Below, piece after piece: positions 44,279 to 52,417 of a stretch of DNA of 64,000 bases. This DNA comes from Streptomyces tropicalis (GTDB taxonomy: Bacteria; Actinomycetota; Actinomycetes; Streptomycetales; Streptomycetaceae). The stretch spans positions 248,001 through 312,000 of the forward strand of contig NZ_JARJBB010000008.1 of the NCBI RefSeq assembly GCF_029269835.1. The letters run 5' to 3'. A model generated the notes under the pieces. That model was given only the letters and a program-made list of their open reading frames with translations, was not told the origin of the DNA and searched no databases. Positions within the stretch are counted from its first letter, which is position 1. Every line of letters begins with the position of its first letter. The translations under genes and the position numbers were made by a program.

Positions 44279-44656
44279 TTTTCTCCCGGGGGCGCGGCAG
44301 CATGATTGCCGTATGACAAAAGTTGTTACCGCGGGTACCCGCGAACCGCGCTTCCTACCTGGCGAAAATAGTTGCCCCCCCTCCGCAGCATCGCGGACGT
44401 CGTCCTCGACCGTTCCGGCCGGGCGCCGTGCAGCGTCGTTTCCCCGTGCGAGCCCTGAGCTGCCCGAACACTGCGAGGGCCGTACCTTGCGCTATGGGCC
44501 CACAGGGCCACTTCCGGCCGACTGGAGTGTTGCGCCTCCTATACATCAGTCGGGAGTGGCGTCGAAGGAGAACGAAGAGGCGCTCTGACCTGCTGTTTCG
44601 TTGCGCAACCTCGCGGAAGAAGGGTTCTCACAGACGTTGAGGGCAGAGTGAGCGAT
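44279..44656. other. Upstream region of the element-borne kinase
   Basis: About 380 bases with no convincing gene. The part next to the kinase start shows the shared kinase promoter region (TTTTGTCATACGGCAATCAT in reverse orientation to the listing). Confidence 0.4.
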
Positions 44657-44712
44657 CTTGAAAACCGTCGTGGCAGCGATGTCACCGTGGGTTCAAATCC
44701 CACCGCCTCCGC
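44657..44712 (+). pseudogene. tRNA-Ser(TGA) 3' fragment, attachment-site scar
   Basis: From an anticodon loop CTTGAAAACC through a variable arm, T-arm (GTGGGTTCAAATCCCAC) and acceptor end CGCCTCCGC, this matches the 3' half of a serine tRNA; the 5' half is missing. It is followed by the tRNA's terminator and then by arm-like TGGCACG motifs, the usual sign of integration by a tRNA-targeting element. Confidence 0.75.
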
Positions 44713-44727
44713 TTTGAGAGCAGTGAA

Positions 44728-44765
44728 AACGGCCCCTGACCAGGGAGACTTGGTCAGGGGCCGTT
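44728..44765 (+). terminator. Terminator after the tRNA-Ser fragment
   Basis: AACGGCCCCTGACC (44728-44741) pairs perfectly with 44752-44765, loop 10 bases. Confidence 0.8.
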
Positions 44766-44819
44766 CTCATGGACGGCTACTGTGACTGCCCGCTGTTCCC
44801 CGCGGTTCCCCGCCCGTTC

Positions 44820-44837
44820 TGGCACGCGTATGGCACG
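44820..44837. promoter_or_regulatory. Paired TGGCACG motifs beside the tRNA-Ser scar
   Basis: TGGCACG at 44820 and 44831, 11 bases apart, the same arrangement as at 38986-39004. Likely arm sites of a related integrase. Confidence 0.45.
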
Positions 44838-44997
44838 GCCGTCTCCTGATCCGTAGCTCTATGTGGACCGGTCGGTGAGGGCCGGTACCAGTTGCGCTGC
44901 GGGCCCACAAAGCCGCTTCTGGCCGACTGCGGTTGCTGTACTCCGCTGCTGTACGCCAGCCTCCGACAGGCAGGCCGACGGGGCGACGCTCACCGCG

Positions 44998-45189
44998 CTA
45001 CGAGTCCGTGATGGAGATGGCCTGAGACGGGCACCGTTCAGCAGCGTCCTGCACTCGGGGGTCCCGGCCCGCATCCTCACGCCCCGGGATGACGGCGCCG
45101 AACCCGTCAACCGTGGTGAAGACGGATGGGACCCTGTACACGCAGTCGGCCGAGCCGTAGCAGAGGTTCTGATCGACAGAGACCTTCAA
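44998..45189 (-). CDS. 3Fe-4S type ferredoxin, without an adjacent P450
   Basis: 63 residues from a TTG start 5 bases after GGAG: MKVSVDQNLCYGSADCVYRV. Cluster cysteines C10, C16 (CYGSADC, no cysteine at the middle position) and C53 (ERCPSQAI) give the 3Fe-4S pattern of Streptomyces ferredoxins that feed cytochromes P450. No P450 or reductase gene lies nearby, so it is an orphan or the rest was lost. The frame continues to an upstream ATG, but that extension is not ferredoxin-like. Confidence 0.8.
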   Translation of the reverse strand: MKVSVDQNLCYGSADCVYRVPSVFTTVDGFGAVIPGREDAGRDPRVQDAAERCPSQAISITDS

Positions 45190-45683
45190 GTGCACTCCAG
45201 TCGCTAGCGGGGCGAGCGGCCGGCGGATCGGGGCCAAGCTACCGGCCACAGGCTAGTGCTGCCGACGCGTGGCCTATCTACCACGGCCAGGGATCCTCCG
45301 CCCACCCCTCAGAAGGTGATGGACGCCACAACAACGAGATCTGACGACTCCGATACTGATCGCTCCTGCGCCAGATGTCGTAGTCACATTTGGCCATCTT
45401 GAACCTGACGCGCTGCGCTCACCTACGAATTGATGGCTTTCAACAGGCATTACTCGACTATGTGTTCGCCGTTGCGACTCCTGCCCCCCGCCTCCCAGAG
45501 CTGCGGAGTACCCGTCAAAGAGCACACCTGCTTGGAAGTTGTCACTGGTCGTACCGCTCCGGGGAACGCATCACGGGCCGGACCCGGTAAGCTCGTCCCA
45601 ACATCTTTCTCGAGGTGTAACCCGTCGATCGGGTCACTCGATCGGGGCCGATCGGCTCCACCACCAAGAGAAGGGTGCCGCGT
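45190..45683. other. Low-GC region without a convincing gene
   Basis: Nearly 500 bases with markedly lower GC than the chromosome, several shadow frames and a GATCGG-rich patch (45610-45655) containing short inverted repeats. Probably decayed or regulatory DNA. Confidence 0.4.
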
Positions 45684-45788
45684 ATGGAAAACCCGCCGGA
45701 GGGCGGGGAGCGTAACAACCGGAAGATCGTCAAGAAGGTATGGGCACTCGGTGCCCGGTTGCGTCACCTGATCGACATTCGCCGCTAG
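45684..45788 (+). CDS. 34-residue basic peptide
   Basis: MENPPEGGERNNRKIVKKVW followed by a basic helix ending LRHLIDIRR. GAAGGG lies 8 bases upstream, and a terminator begins a few bases after the stop. It could be a small DNA-binding or signalling peptide; no family known. Confidence 0.45.
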   Translation: MENPPEGGERNNRKIVKKVWALGARLRHLIDIRR

Positions 45789-45794
45789 ACCGCG

Positions 45795-45824
45795 AAAAGC
45801 CCCTTGTTGCAGCAAGGGGCCTTC
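45795..45824 (+). terminator. Terminator after the 34-residue peptide gene
   Basis: GCCCCTTG (45799-45806) pairs with CAAGGGGC (45813-45820), flanked by AAAA and CTT. Confidence 0.65.
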
Positions 45825-46106
45825 CGGGAGCTCGCTCCCACACGCTGGCCCTGTGCCCCCGCCTACGGTGTGATCAACCGTGGAGGTACAGGGCCTCTTT
45901 CGTAACTGATACACGTGGACCGAGGTCACTAAACCGTGCGGCCAACGAGACCTAACATCGCGCGTTTCCGCGGGAGCATCCACCAGTTCTGCCACTAAAA
46001 TGAACGAAACTGCTGGTCAGGTGCCATGTGGCCTCGAACGATGTCAGTTAGCCTTCGCTCGGATGGTACCTCTAAACTGGTCCCAACGACGAGAAAGAGC
46101 ACACGG

Positions 46107-47402
46107 ATGGCACGGGGCCTGGCCGACTTCAACCCTTCCGCACTGCGCGACTTCCGGATGAACGTCCATCGGCGCCCTGACGCGGAGGCGATGACCGCGG
46201 AAGCCTTGGCGCTAGCTATCGGGGCGACGAAGGCGCAGATCCTCGCCTACGAGAGCGGGCACCGAGTGCCGGACCCGGTGCGGGTGCGTGCCCTAGCTCA
46301 AGCGTTGCGGGTACACCCATGGCTACTCATGAACTTTAAAGCGCGTCATAGCTCATGGACGCTTGCCGACTACCGGCGTGGCGCCGGCTTGCGGGCTCAG
46401 GATGTGGTGAGCCACCTCGGGGTCTCGCCCAAGAACTATCGCCGGTTCGAGAACGAAGGCATTGTCCCTAGCCGCCGCCCCCTGTTCGTGGATGAGGTGG
46501 CTACCGCACTCGGCCTGCCTCGTAAATGGCTAGAGCAAGCCATCGATCGGGCGCCTGCTGTTCAGCGCCGTCAGGCACGTGCGTTTGAGCTGGTCGTAGC
46601 CATGGCTGAACGCTATGTACCAAGGCCTGGCCCATGGCGCGGGCCCGCTCCTGATGATCCGAATCTGGTCGAATTGGCCCTCTCGTATGGTCGCTCTGCG
46701 CAGCGCATACGCCGTGTCCTGACATATGAGCTTGGCGAGCTTCGGCAGAAGCAGGTCCGAGCCCAGCGTGAGCGCGTCATCGCGGACTACGACACGGACC
46801 CCCGGCGGCAGGCTGGTGCGCGACATGCCATGGAACGTTGGACCGAGGTCTACGACCGCGGCCTAGTTCGCATACCGCGCCGACTGGAGCAGTTTCACCG
46901 CACGGCTCAGCCCTCGGACGTATGGCAGCTCCTGGTGGATCTCAACAACGTCGACGCATCCGAGCGTTCGGATTCCGGCATCTGGACGGTCACGAGGCTC
47001 CTGTGTTCGGATCCCGGCGTGCTCTCGCCCTACTTGGTCGAGCGGCACACCGTCGAAGGCGTGCCCGTGTGCCGTCTCTCTGCTGCTGGGGCCAGTCACG
47101 TTAGTACGTTCGGCGGACTCTACGCGGCGCTCTATCCCGGCGTCCGCCGCCCTCTTCGCTTCTCTTCCCGCGGCAGTGCGAAGGGTCGGGGGGCAGGAGG
47201 ATCGGACACCTTCTCACTGTCCAATCGGCCCGAGCGCCTGGTCGTGCCCCAGCCGCTACTGGACTCGGCGCGTACTGTGGCCGCGGATGCAAAGACTACG
47301 ATCCGCCTGAGACTCGACGAGCGGTTTGTAGTCCTAGTGGGGCCCCACTCGACATCGCTAGTTGTCATAGATCAGGCAACTGACAATGAGGGGGAGGACT
47401 AA
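46107..47402 (+). CDS. Protein with two HTH domains, element cargo regulator
   Basis: 431 residues. Two XRE-like helix-turn-helix segments in tandem at the N-terminus (EALALAIGATKAQILAYESG at about 30-52, and AQDVVSHLGVSPKNYRRFEN at about 100-120) and a long C-terminal region with no known domain, including a Ser/Gly loop (SSRGSAKGRGAGGSD). It uses less GC-rich codons than the chromosome. A start 27 codons upstream is possible; no strong ribosome site is present for either. Confidence 0.7.
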   Translation: MARGLADFNPSALRDFRMNVHRRPDAEAMTAEALALAIGATKAQILAYESGHRVPDPVRVRALAQALRVHPWLLMNFKARHSSWTLADYRRGAGLRAQDVVSHLGVSPKNYRRFENEGIVPSRRPLFVDEVATALGLPRKWLEQAIDRAPAVQRRQARAFELVVAMAERYVPRPGPWRGPAPDDPNLVELALSYGRSAQRIRRVLTYELGELRQKQVRAQRERVIADYDTDPRRQAGARHAMERWTEVYDRGLVRIPRRLEQFHRTAQPSDVWQLLVDLNNVDASERSDSGIWTVTRLLCSDPGVLSPYLVERHTVEGVPVCRLSAAGASHVSTFGGLYAALYPGVRRPLRFSSRGSAKGRGAGGSDTFSLSNRPERLVVPQPLLDSARTVAADAKTTIRLRLDERFVVLVGPHSTSLVVIDQATDNEGED

Positions 47403-47627
47403 GCGCTTGAGGCTTGCGGACGCGGGTCGGCGCCCAAGGTGCCCAGCCATGCAGTGCAGCTGCACCCCCGGCCCTCGATCGCCAAGGGTGAGAGCTACCA
47501 GCGCCGGCCGCGTGCCTCTTCATCTCGAGGCACTTGGGTAGCGGTCGTCGCAGCGATCCGACTCCGTCCGCCGCTGTTGGTGTCGACCGGTGAGGTCAGC
47601 CACTAGTGCTCGACTTGACGGCGTCGC
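47403..47627. other. Short non-coding gap
   Basis: 225 bases between convergent genes; no hairpin of note was seen. Confidence 0.35.
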
Positions 47628-48671
47628 TCAGACTGCACGCAGACGACGCGTGGTAGCGACAAAGAGCTTGTTCCGGTCTGCATCCGAAAATCCGGCCATC
47701 TCTGCAATCTCCTCACGGCTGAGCCCCTTATCAGCCATCGCCTCGCCAATGGATTGAGCCAGGGCAGGCACCTCGGGAGGAAGCTCGTCGCTCAACGGCT
47801 CTCGCGTCCGCCACCCGTGGTTCCCTAGGGACTTGTAAAGGTTCGCGCGCTTCGTGGAAGTGATGACCTGCAAGTCATGCGCACGTTCGATGATGGCCTG
47901 CATCGACGTTCCCCACTCTCGCTTTAGGTCATGCAGCCGGCCCAGTGTGAGGTTCCGGAGTTGAGGACGGATGACCTCTTCAGGCATCAAGAACTCCGCC
48001 GCGAATCGTGTTGCCTCCTCCTCCATGGCGAGAGTGGGCTCGGAGGAGTGCAGACACAGATGCCCGAGTTCATGACCAACTGTGAGGCGGATGCGATCAA
48101 CAGGCGCCGCTACGTTGATCATCATCACTGGGTAGTCATCCACCCACTGAGAGAGCCCATCAATGCGCGTCGTTCCGAAGTCTTCGGCAAGGACGATGCA
48201 GCCGGCCGCTTCCACCCACCGGACAAGCGACCTCACAGTGCCGATGGGCATGCGCCACTGCATCCGAACCATGCGCGCAGCATCAGCGGCATCGGTGTCG
48301 ATGGGGTCAAACGTCGGGATCCGCTGTTGCGCTCGGAGCGACACTTCCTCCATCAAGTGGCGGACATGCATGCGATACATGTTCAGCTGGGATTCCAGTT
48401 GACGCCACGTCGTGGCCTTCGCAGTAGCCCGCTTCCGCATGTGGGCGTCTACGGCCATCGCTCCTCGAACGGAGCTGGCGCTCCTGAGGAACGGTACGGT
48501 CACGCCCAGTGCATCCGCGAGTCGTGCAAGCGCCTCGCTCTCAGGCTCACGTAGATCGTTCTCGTAGCGAGACAGGGCCGCTTGGGTCACCCCAGCGGCC
48601 TCTGCCAACTCTTCCTGGGTGTAACCGAGGGCCCGGCGAGCTGTTGTAATCGCTTCGCCGAGACTGCTCAT
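47628..48671 (-). CDS. XRE-family regulator fused to ImmA/IrrE metallopeptidase
   Basis: 347 residues. The N-terminal HTH (TQEELAEAAGVTQAALSRYE, about 18-37) is followed from residue 140 by a zinc peptidase domain with H200-E-L-G-H204 (TVGHELGHLCLHS) and downstream acidic EEEATRFAAEFLMP. ImmA-type peptidases cleave repressors or antitoxins to induce mobile elements or stress responses. Its start overlaps the stop of the upstream gene (ATGA), so the two form an operon controlled by the palindrome before the first gene. Confidence 0.92.
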   Translation of the reverse strand: MSSLGEAITTARRALGYTQEELAEAAGVTQAALSRYENDLREPESEALARLADALGVTVPFLRSASSVRGAMAVDAHMRKRATAKATTWRQLESQLNMYRMHVRHLMEEVSLRAQQRIPTFDPIDTDAADAARMVRMQWRMPIGTVRSLVRWVEAAGCIVLAEDFGTTRIDGLSQWVDDYPVMMINVAAPVDRIRLTVGHELGHLCLHSSEPTLAMEEEATRFAAEFLMPEEVIRPQLRNLTLGRLHDLKREWGTSMQAIIERAHDLQVITSTKRANLYKSLGNHGWRTREPLSDELPPEVPALAQSIGEAMADKGLSREEIAEMAGFSDADRNKLFVATTRRLRAV

Positions 48672-49288
48672 TTCGACCCATCCTCCGTTGTTTCGCGCTT
48701 CTCAGGCGTGGGCACGTTGATCGACGGGAGTGAGGGCTCGGGTGCCGTGGGACGGACAGGCTGAACCGTGCCTCCAGCTTGGCCGACCTCGGGCAGGGGC
48801 ACCAGCCAGACCACGTTGTCCTGACCGTCGCGCAGTGACAGAACAGCTTCACCGATCTCGCGTGAGTCAGCTTCCCACTCATAGCCGGCGACCAGGCGGA
48901 CCTCTTCCATTCCCGGAAACGTGTCCTGCACGCCCTGCGCAAAGAACTCCAGGGCTGTCTGAGTCGCGTAGCTGCTGACCTGACCATCTTCACGATGACG
49001 CTTGACTCGCAGACGATAGCTGACACCCACGACCACTTCGCGGGTGGGCTCCCCATCGCTGAGAGTCACTCCTGGGTGCCCATCGAGCAGGGTCGTCAGG
49101 TGAGCCCACAGGCGGTCGTGGATCCAGTTAGCCAGCCCGCGCTCGCTCGCCTCTGCCACCCACACCGGGTTCCAACTGCGATAGATGCGCAGGTCATCGG
49201 CTGCGAGCTTCACTGATCGAGCCAGGCTGTGAGTGACCTTCTCACCTAAGCCTGACAGCACTTCTCGGGATTCCGGGTAGGAATTCAT
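48668..49288 (-). CDS. Unknown protein cotranscribed with XRE-ImmA
   Basis: 206 residues, MNSYPESREVLSGLGEKVTH at the start, a central WNPVWVAEASERGLANWIHDRLWAHL region and VVGVSYRLRVKRHREDG, and a Pro/Glu-rich tail. No known domain recognised. As first gene of a two-gene operon with a repressor-peptidase fusion it may be the partner or substrate of that protein, or a toxin-like effector; none of these is shown by sequence. Confidence 0.75.
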   Translation of the reverse strand: MNSYPESREVLSGLGEKVTHSLARSVKLAADDLRIYRSWNPVWVAEASERGLANWIHDRLWAHLTTLLDGHPGVTLSDGEPTREVVVGVSYRLRVKRHREDGQVSSYATQTALEFFAQGVQDTFPGMEEVRLVAGYEWEADSREIGEAVLSLRDGQDNVVWLVPLPEVGQAGGTVQPVRPTAPEPSLPSINVPTPEKRETTEDGSK

Positions 49289-49307
49289 GCCGGAAAATAT
49301 ACCGGCA
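49288..49307. promoter_or_regulatory. Operator over the XRE-ImmA operon promoter
   Basis: TGCCGG-N8-CCGGCA, a perfect 6-bp inverted repeat whose AT-rich centre reads TATATTTT on the coding strand. It runs into the ATG of the first gene, so binding there would block RNA polymerase and translation start alike. Autorepression by the XRE domain is the simplest reading. Confidence 0.5.
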
Positions 49308-49423
49308 CTGGAGATCGGCTTGTCCAGAGGATCGCCAACTTGGGTCTGTCCTGTCTGCTCCTCCCGCACCCCTGAGACTTCCAAGGTCACACCTTCGCCC
49401 GCATCCCCACCTCGACCCACCAC

Positions 49424-49898
49424 CTACCCCCAGCTCCCATCCCGTCCGCCGTCGACCCACACACCGTGGAGCAGGCGTGGTTCAGGGCGTCAAGGTGGAG
49501 CGCGCCACCGTACGAACGACCTTGACGCCCTGAACCACGCCTGCTCGGCTCTGCCTGGATCGGCGGTGGACGGGATGGGAGCTCCCCACGCAAGCCCCCT
49601 ACGGGCCCGCAGTCGCGAACGGCGCCCCCTCCATCCCGGTGCCGGCCGATCCCCCGCCGGAGGCACTGTTCAGACCTCGGCTGTGCTGTCTCAGCCCAGC
49701 CCAGCCCCGGCCTGGTCTTCGCCCCCTTGTGGGCGCGGACGGCCGACGGCGCGCTGCCCCGGTGCCGAAGGCATTGAGGGGTGGCGCGACGGCGGTCGTC
49801 CGGCGCCGCCGCGCTGTGCGCGGCACCTTCGATCTTTGATCGGACTGCTTGCAGTTCAGGAGGTCGGGAGCGACGGCGAGCGAAGCGAGCTCTTGATG
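49424..49898. repeat. Palindromic repeat element, copy 2, with nested hairpin
   Basis: Outer arms (49432-49454 with 49561-49583) match the outer arms of copy 1. Inside is a second perfect 28-bp inverted repeat, 49469-49496 with 49519-49546, loop 22 bases. The shared tail continues to about 49898 with an extra insertion of roughly 120 bases (about 49615-49735). No gene is convincing; the RNA would fold into a very stable double hairpin. Confidence 0.75.
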
Positions 49899-49912
49899 AA
49901 GTAGAGAAAGTC

Positions 49913-50350
49913 TTATCCCGCTGGGATGAGGACCCTGCCGTCGTGGCTCCGTACGTAGGGCCCGTTGCCCTCCAGGGCATCCAGGACTCTGATCGCGAAG
50001 ACCTCGGACATGCGCTCGCGGACCTCGTCGGGTGGGAGCCACTCGACGGCAGTTGACTCGCTGGACGTCCGCTCGGTGCCGGCCACTGGCTCGCAGCGGA
50101 AGATGAGGGCCACGACGCCGAGCTTCATGTTCTTGTAGACCCCGGTGAGTTGACGTACCTCAACCTCGATGCCGGTCTCCTCCAGGACCTCGCGGGCTAC
50201 GCCTCCCCGTGGGTCCTCGTTCAGTTCCAGCACGCCGCCGGGTGGTTCCCAGGCGCCGTTGTCCGCTCGGCGGATGACGAGGATCCTGCCGTCTTCGCGC
50301 ACGGTGATTCCGGCAACCGAGACCGAGTGCCGTGGACTCTCGACTGGCAT
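49913..50350 (-). CDS. Nudix hydrolase B
   Basis: 145 residues. The Nudix box fits exactly: G39-x5-E45-x7-R53-E-V-L-E57-E-T-G60 (GGVLELNEDPRGGVAREVLE). It would hydrolyse a nucleoside diphosphate linked to another group, in the cytoplasm. Third gene of a minus-strand operon after a TPR regulator and Nudix A. In pSAM2 the immunity factor Pif is a Nudix hydrolase, so one of these two may have that role. Confidence 0.9.
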   Translation of the reverse strand: MPVESPRHSVSVAGITVREDGRILVIRRADNGAWEPPGGVLELNEDPRGGVAREVLEETGIEVEVRQLTGVYKNMKLGVVALIFRCEPVAGTERTSSESTAVEWLPPDEVRERMSEVFAIRVLDALEGNGPYVRSHDGRVLIPAG

Positions 50351-50363
50351 GAGCCGTCCTCCG

Positions 50364-50849
50364 CTATGCCGCCGCGTCGCCCGGCGCCTGGCCGTGCTCG
50401 AGGTACACCGGGATGCTCTTGGCTCGGGCCTCGATCGCTGCCAGGATCCGGCGGGCCAGCCGTGGGATCGTGCGCTCTGCGATCTCGTGCTGGGGGACGA
50501 ACCTGACGGCTTTCAGCTCGTCGGCCTGGAGATGGATCCGCGCTACGGCCTCGGGGGCGAGCTGGCCCCCGTCGAAGAGGTAGAGCACCTTGTCGCCTTC
50601 AGTCGCGTTCGGTGCCCAGTCAACGGCCAGGAGGCTGCCGAGCGTGGTCGTGAGGCCCAGCTCCTCCTGGACCTCGCGGGCGGCAGCGTGAAGAGGCGAT
50701 TCGCCGTTCTCGACGTAGCCCCCGGGGATGTCCCAGTAGTCCTTGTACGTGGGCTCCACCATGAGGACACGTCCGCCGGCATCAAAGAAGAGCGCACCCG
50801 CCGCCATGCGCGGATGCGCCATCTTCGCTTCGTGCTCGTTCGCTGCCAT
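50364..50849 (-). CDS. Nudix hydrolase A, possible Pif-like immunity factor
   Basis: 161 residues from ATG at 50849 (a GTG directly after the preceding stop codon, at 50867, is an alternative). The Nudix box is complete: G44-x5-E50-x7-R58-E-V-Q-E62-E-L-G65. Located between the TPR-type HTH regulator and Nudix B with gaps under 20 bases. pSAM2 Pif, which blocks redundant transfer between donors, belongs to this family; assignment here is by context only. Confidence 0.88.
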   Translation of the reverse strand: MAANEHEAKMAHPRMAAGALFFDAGGRVLMVEPTYKDYWDIPGGYVENGESPLHAAAREVQEELGLTTTLGSLLAVDWAPNATEGDKVLYLFDGGQLAPEAVARIHLQADELKAVRFVPQHEIAERTIPRLARRILAAIEARAKSIPVYLEHGQAPGDAAA

Positions 50850-50867
50850 GCAGCCGAGCGTACCCAC

Positions 50868-52091
50868 CTAGACCACGTGCAGCCGGTCGGCGAGTCCCGC
50901 CATGGTCCGGCTCGGTCGCCCGCGGTGGTTGCGTACCCACGTGAGTACCAGTTCGCGCGCAAGGTAGTGGCTGCGTACCTGTTCAGGGGCCCAGGACTCT
51001 GCCTCGAGGATCATCGCCATGGCGTCTTCGGTGCGGTTGTGGGCGCTGAGCGCGCGGGCCACCTCGATGTTGTGGCGTGTCCGCCGCTCCATGGGTAGGC
51101 CGCTGGTGTCGATCTGCGGGCCCAGGGCCGCGGCGATCTGCATGTCGCCCAGCTCGGCCGCGGTGGCCACGCGGTGGATGGCGACGTTGGTCGGGCCGAA
51201 TGCGGTCCACATGTGGTTCGCGTCCTGTCCGAGCTTGCGGGCGGCCTGGTCGGCCTCGGTCAGGAACGCATGGACGGTTGAGCGATCGTCCGCGCGGGCG
51301 GCTGCCATGGAACCAGCGAGGAAGAGCGTCCCGTAGATGGAGAGGAATTCTGGGGTGGCGTCCATGAGCCCCGGACGGAGGTGGTCGGCGGCATCCCCGA
51401 CGAGCTGCACGGCAGCGTCGAAGCGACCGGTCGACAGGAGGCAGTGAGCCACGGAGCGGAAGAGTGACCCGGTGACCGCCGGATTTCCGGACTGCTGCGC
51501 CGCGCCAAGTCCCCGGTCGGCGGCGATCCACGCGAGATCCACCTCGCCGACCTTGCCGAGGACCATGGCGGCGCTTTGGTACGTCATCGCCAACAACGCG
51601 TTGGCTTTCTCGCGGTCGATCCCCTCGTATGACTGCGCCGCGATCAGCGCGTCCGCCAAAACCAGGGGCAGGCGGTGGGTAGCGAAGCCGTAGCGAGATG
51701 CCTGGTAGGCGTCCAGCACCTCGGCAACGCTGGTACGCAGTTCCTCCAGCGGGGTCGGACTGCCTTCCGTCGGCAGACCCAACAAGGGTGTGAGCTGGCG
51801 GTAGTTCATCAGCGCCGAACGGAGCGCCGGCACCGTGCGGCTCCCGCTATCGGCGGTCCAGTCCATGAGAGTCGGCTCGGCGAGCAGGTCCCCAAGCGAC
51901 ACGTCGAGTGCATCGGCCAGTGACTTAATGACCGAGAGTCTGTCCAGCTCCAGGCGGTTGTTCTCGGCCTTGCTCAGCCAGTCGACCGTCCGGCCGACGT
52001 GTCCGGCCAGGACCTCCTGGGAGATGCCACGCCTGCGGCGGTACCAGGCAACTCGCTCACCGATCGTCAGGTTCGTCGTCATTCCTCGCAT
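50868..52091 (-). CDS. XRE-family HTH regulator with TPR-like helical domain
   Basis: 407 residues. N-terminal HTH (ERVAWYRRRRGISQEVLAGH, then VDWLSKAENNRLELDRL) and a long all-helical region with TPR-like repeats (ALLAMTYQSAAMVLGKVGEV, AVTGSLFRSVAHCLLSTGRF, TRHNIEVARALSAHNRTEDA). This is the usual form of Streptomyces quorum-type or element regulators that sense a ligand or peptide. First gene of the operon with the two Nudix genes. Confidence 0.9.
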   Translation of the reverse strand: MRGMTTNLTIGERVAWYRRRRGISQEVLAGHVGRTVDWLSKAENNRLELDRLSVIKSLADALDVSLGDLLAEPTLMDWTADSGSRTVPALRSALMNYRQLTPLLGLPTEGSPTPLEELRTSVAEVLDAYQASRYGFATHRLPLVLADALIAAQSYEGIDREKANALLAMTYQSAAMVLGKVGEVDLAWIAADRGLGAAQQSGNPAVTGSLFRSVAHCLLSTGRFDAAVQLVGDAADHLRPGLMDATPEFLSIYGTLFLAGSMAAARADDRSTVHAFLTEADQAARKLGQDANHMWTAFGPTNVAIHRVATAAELGDMQIAAALGPQIDTSGLPMERRTRHNIEVARALSAHNRTEDAMAMILEAESWAPEQVRSHYLARELVLTWVRNHRGRPSRTMAGLADRLHVV

Positions 52092-52216
52092 GGGAAGAGC
52101 GTCCCCCCGTCTCTCTCTACGGCCCCGGAAGGTTTTTCCGGGGTGGTGAGTCCGTACGGGCCTAGCGTTGCTGACAGGCCGAGGGGCTATCAGACCGAGA
52201 GGGCAACGAGAGGGCT

Positions 52217-52417
52217 GTGACCGTGCTGACCCCGGCAGAGAAGCGGGAACTGATCGACCAGATAGAGGGGCTCTGTGAGGAGCTGGCAGACGTGGCGCGT
52301 CGAGCTGGCGAACTGATCAACGTCCTTGGGCCTGTTGCCGAACCAGATCCTCCAGCTGGTCCATCCGATCAGCGAGGCGGCGAACGTCCCGGCGAACCTC
52401 CGAGAGGTACTCCGTGA
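52217..52417 (+). CDS. Small hypothetical protein
   Basis: 66 residues from GTG. Amphipathic N-terminus TPAEKRELIDQIEGLCEELA and a Pro/Gly-rich tail. A GAGAGGG ribosome site precedes it. Its 3' end overlaps the convergent GntR gene by 101 bases, so the tail may be artefactual. Confidence 0.45.
   Translation: MTVLTPAEKRELIDQIEGLCEELADVARRAGELINVLGPVAEPDPPAGPSDQRGGERPGEPPRGTP

Noticed and set aside
45450..45995. 181-codon frame beginning MAELVDAPAET
   Set aside because: This start is typical of spurious frames across tRNA-like sequence, and the rest overlaps a better small gene and terminator. I tried to fold a tRNA-Leu from the region but could not complete a cloverleaf.
49387..50042. Open frames of 130-200 codons within the palindromic repeat
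   Set aside because: They run through inverted repeats and overlap the Nudix gene; no ribosome site or family pattern.
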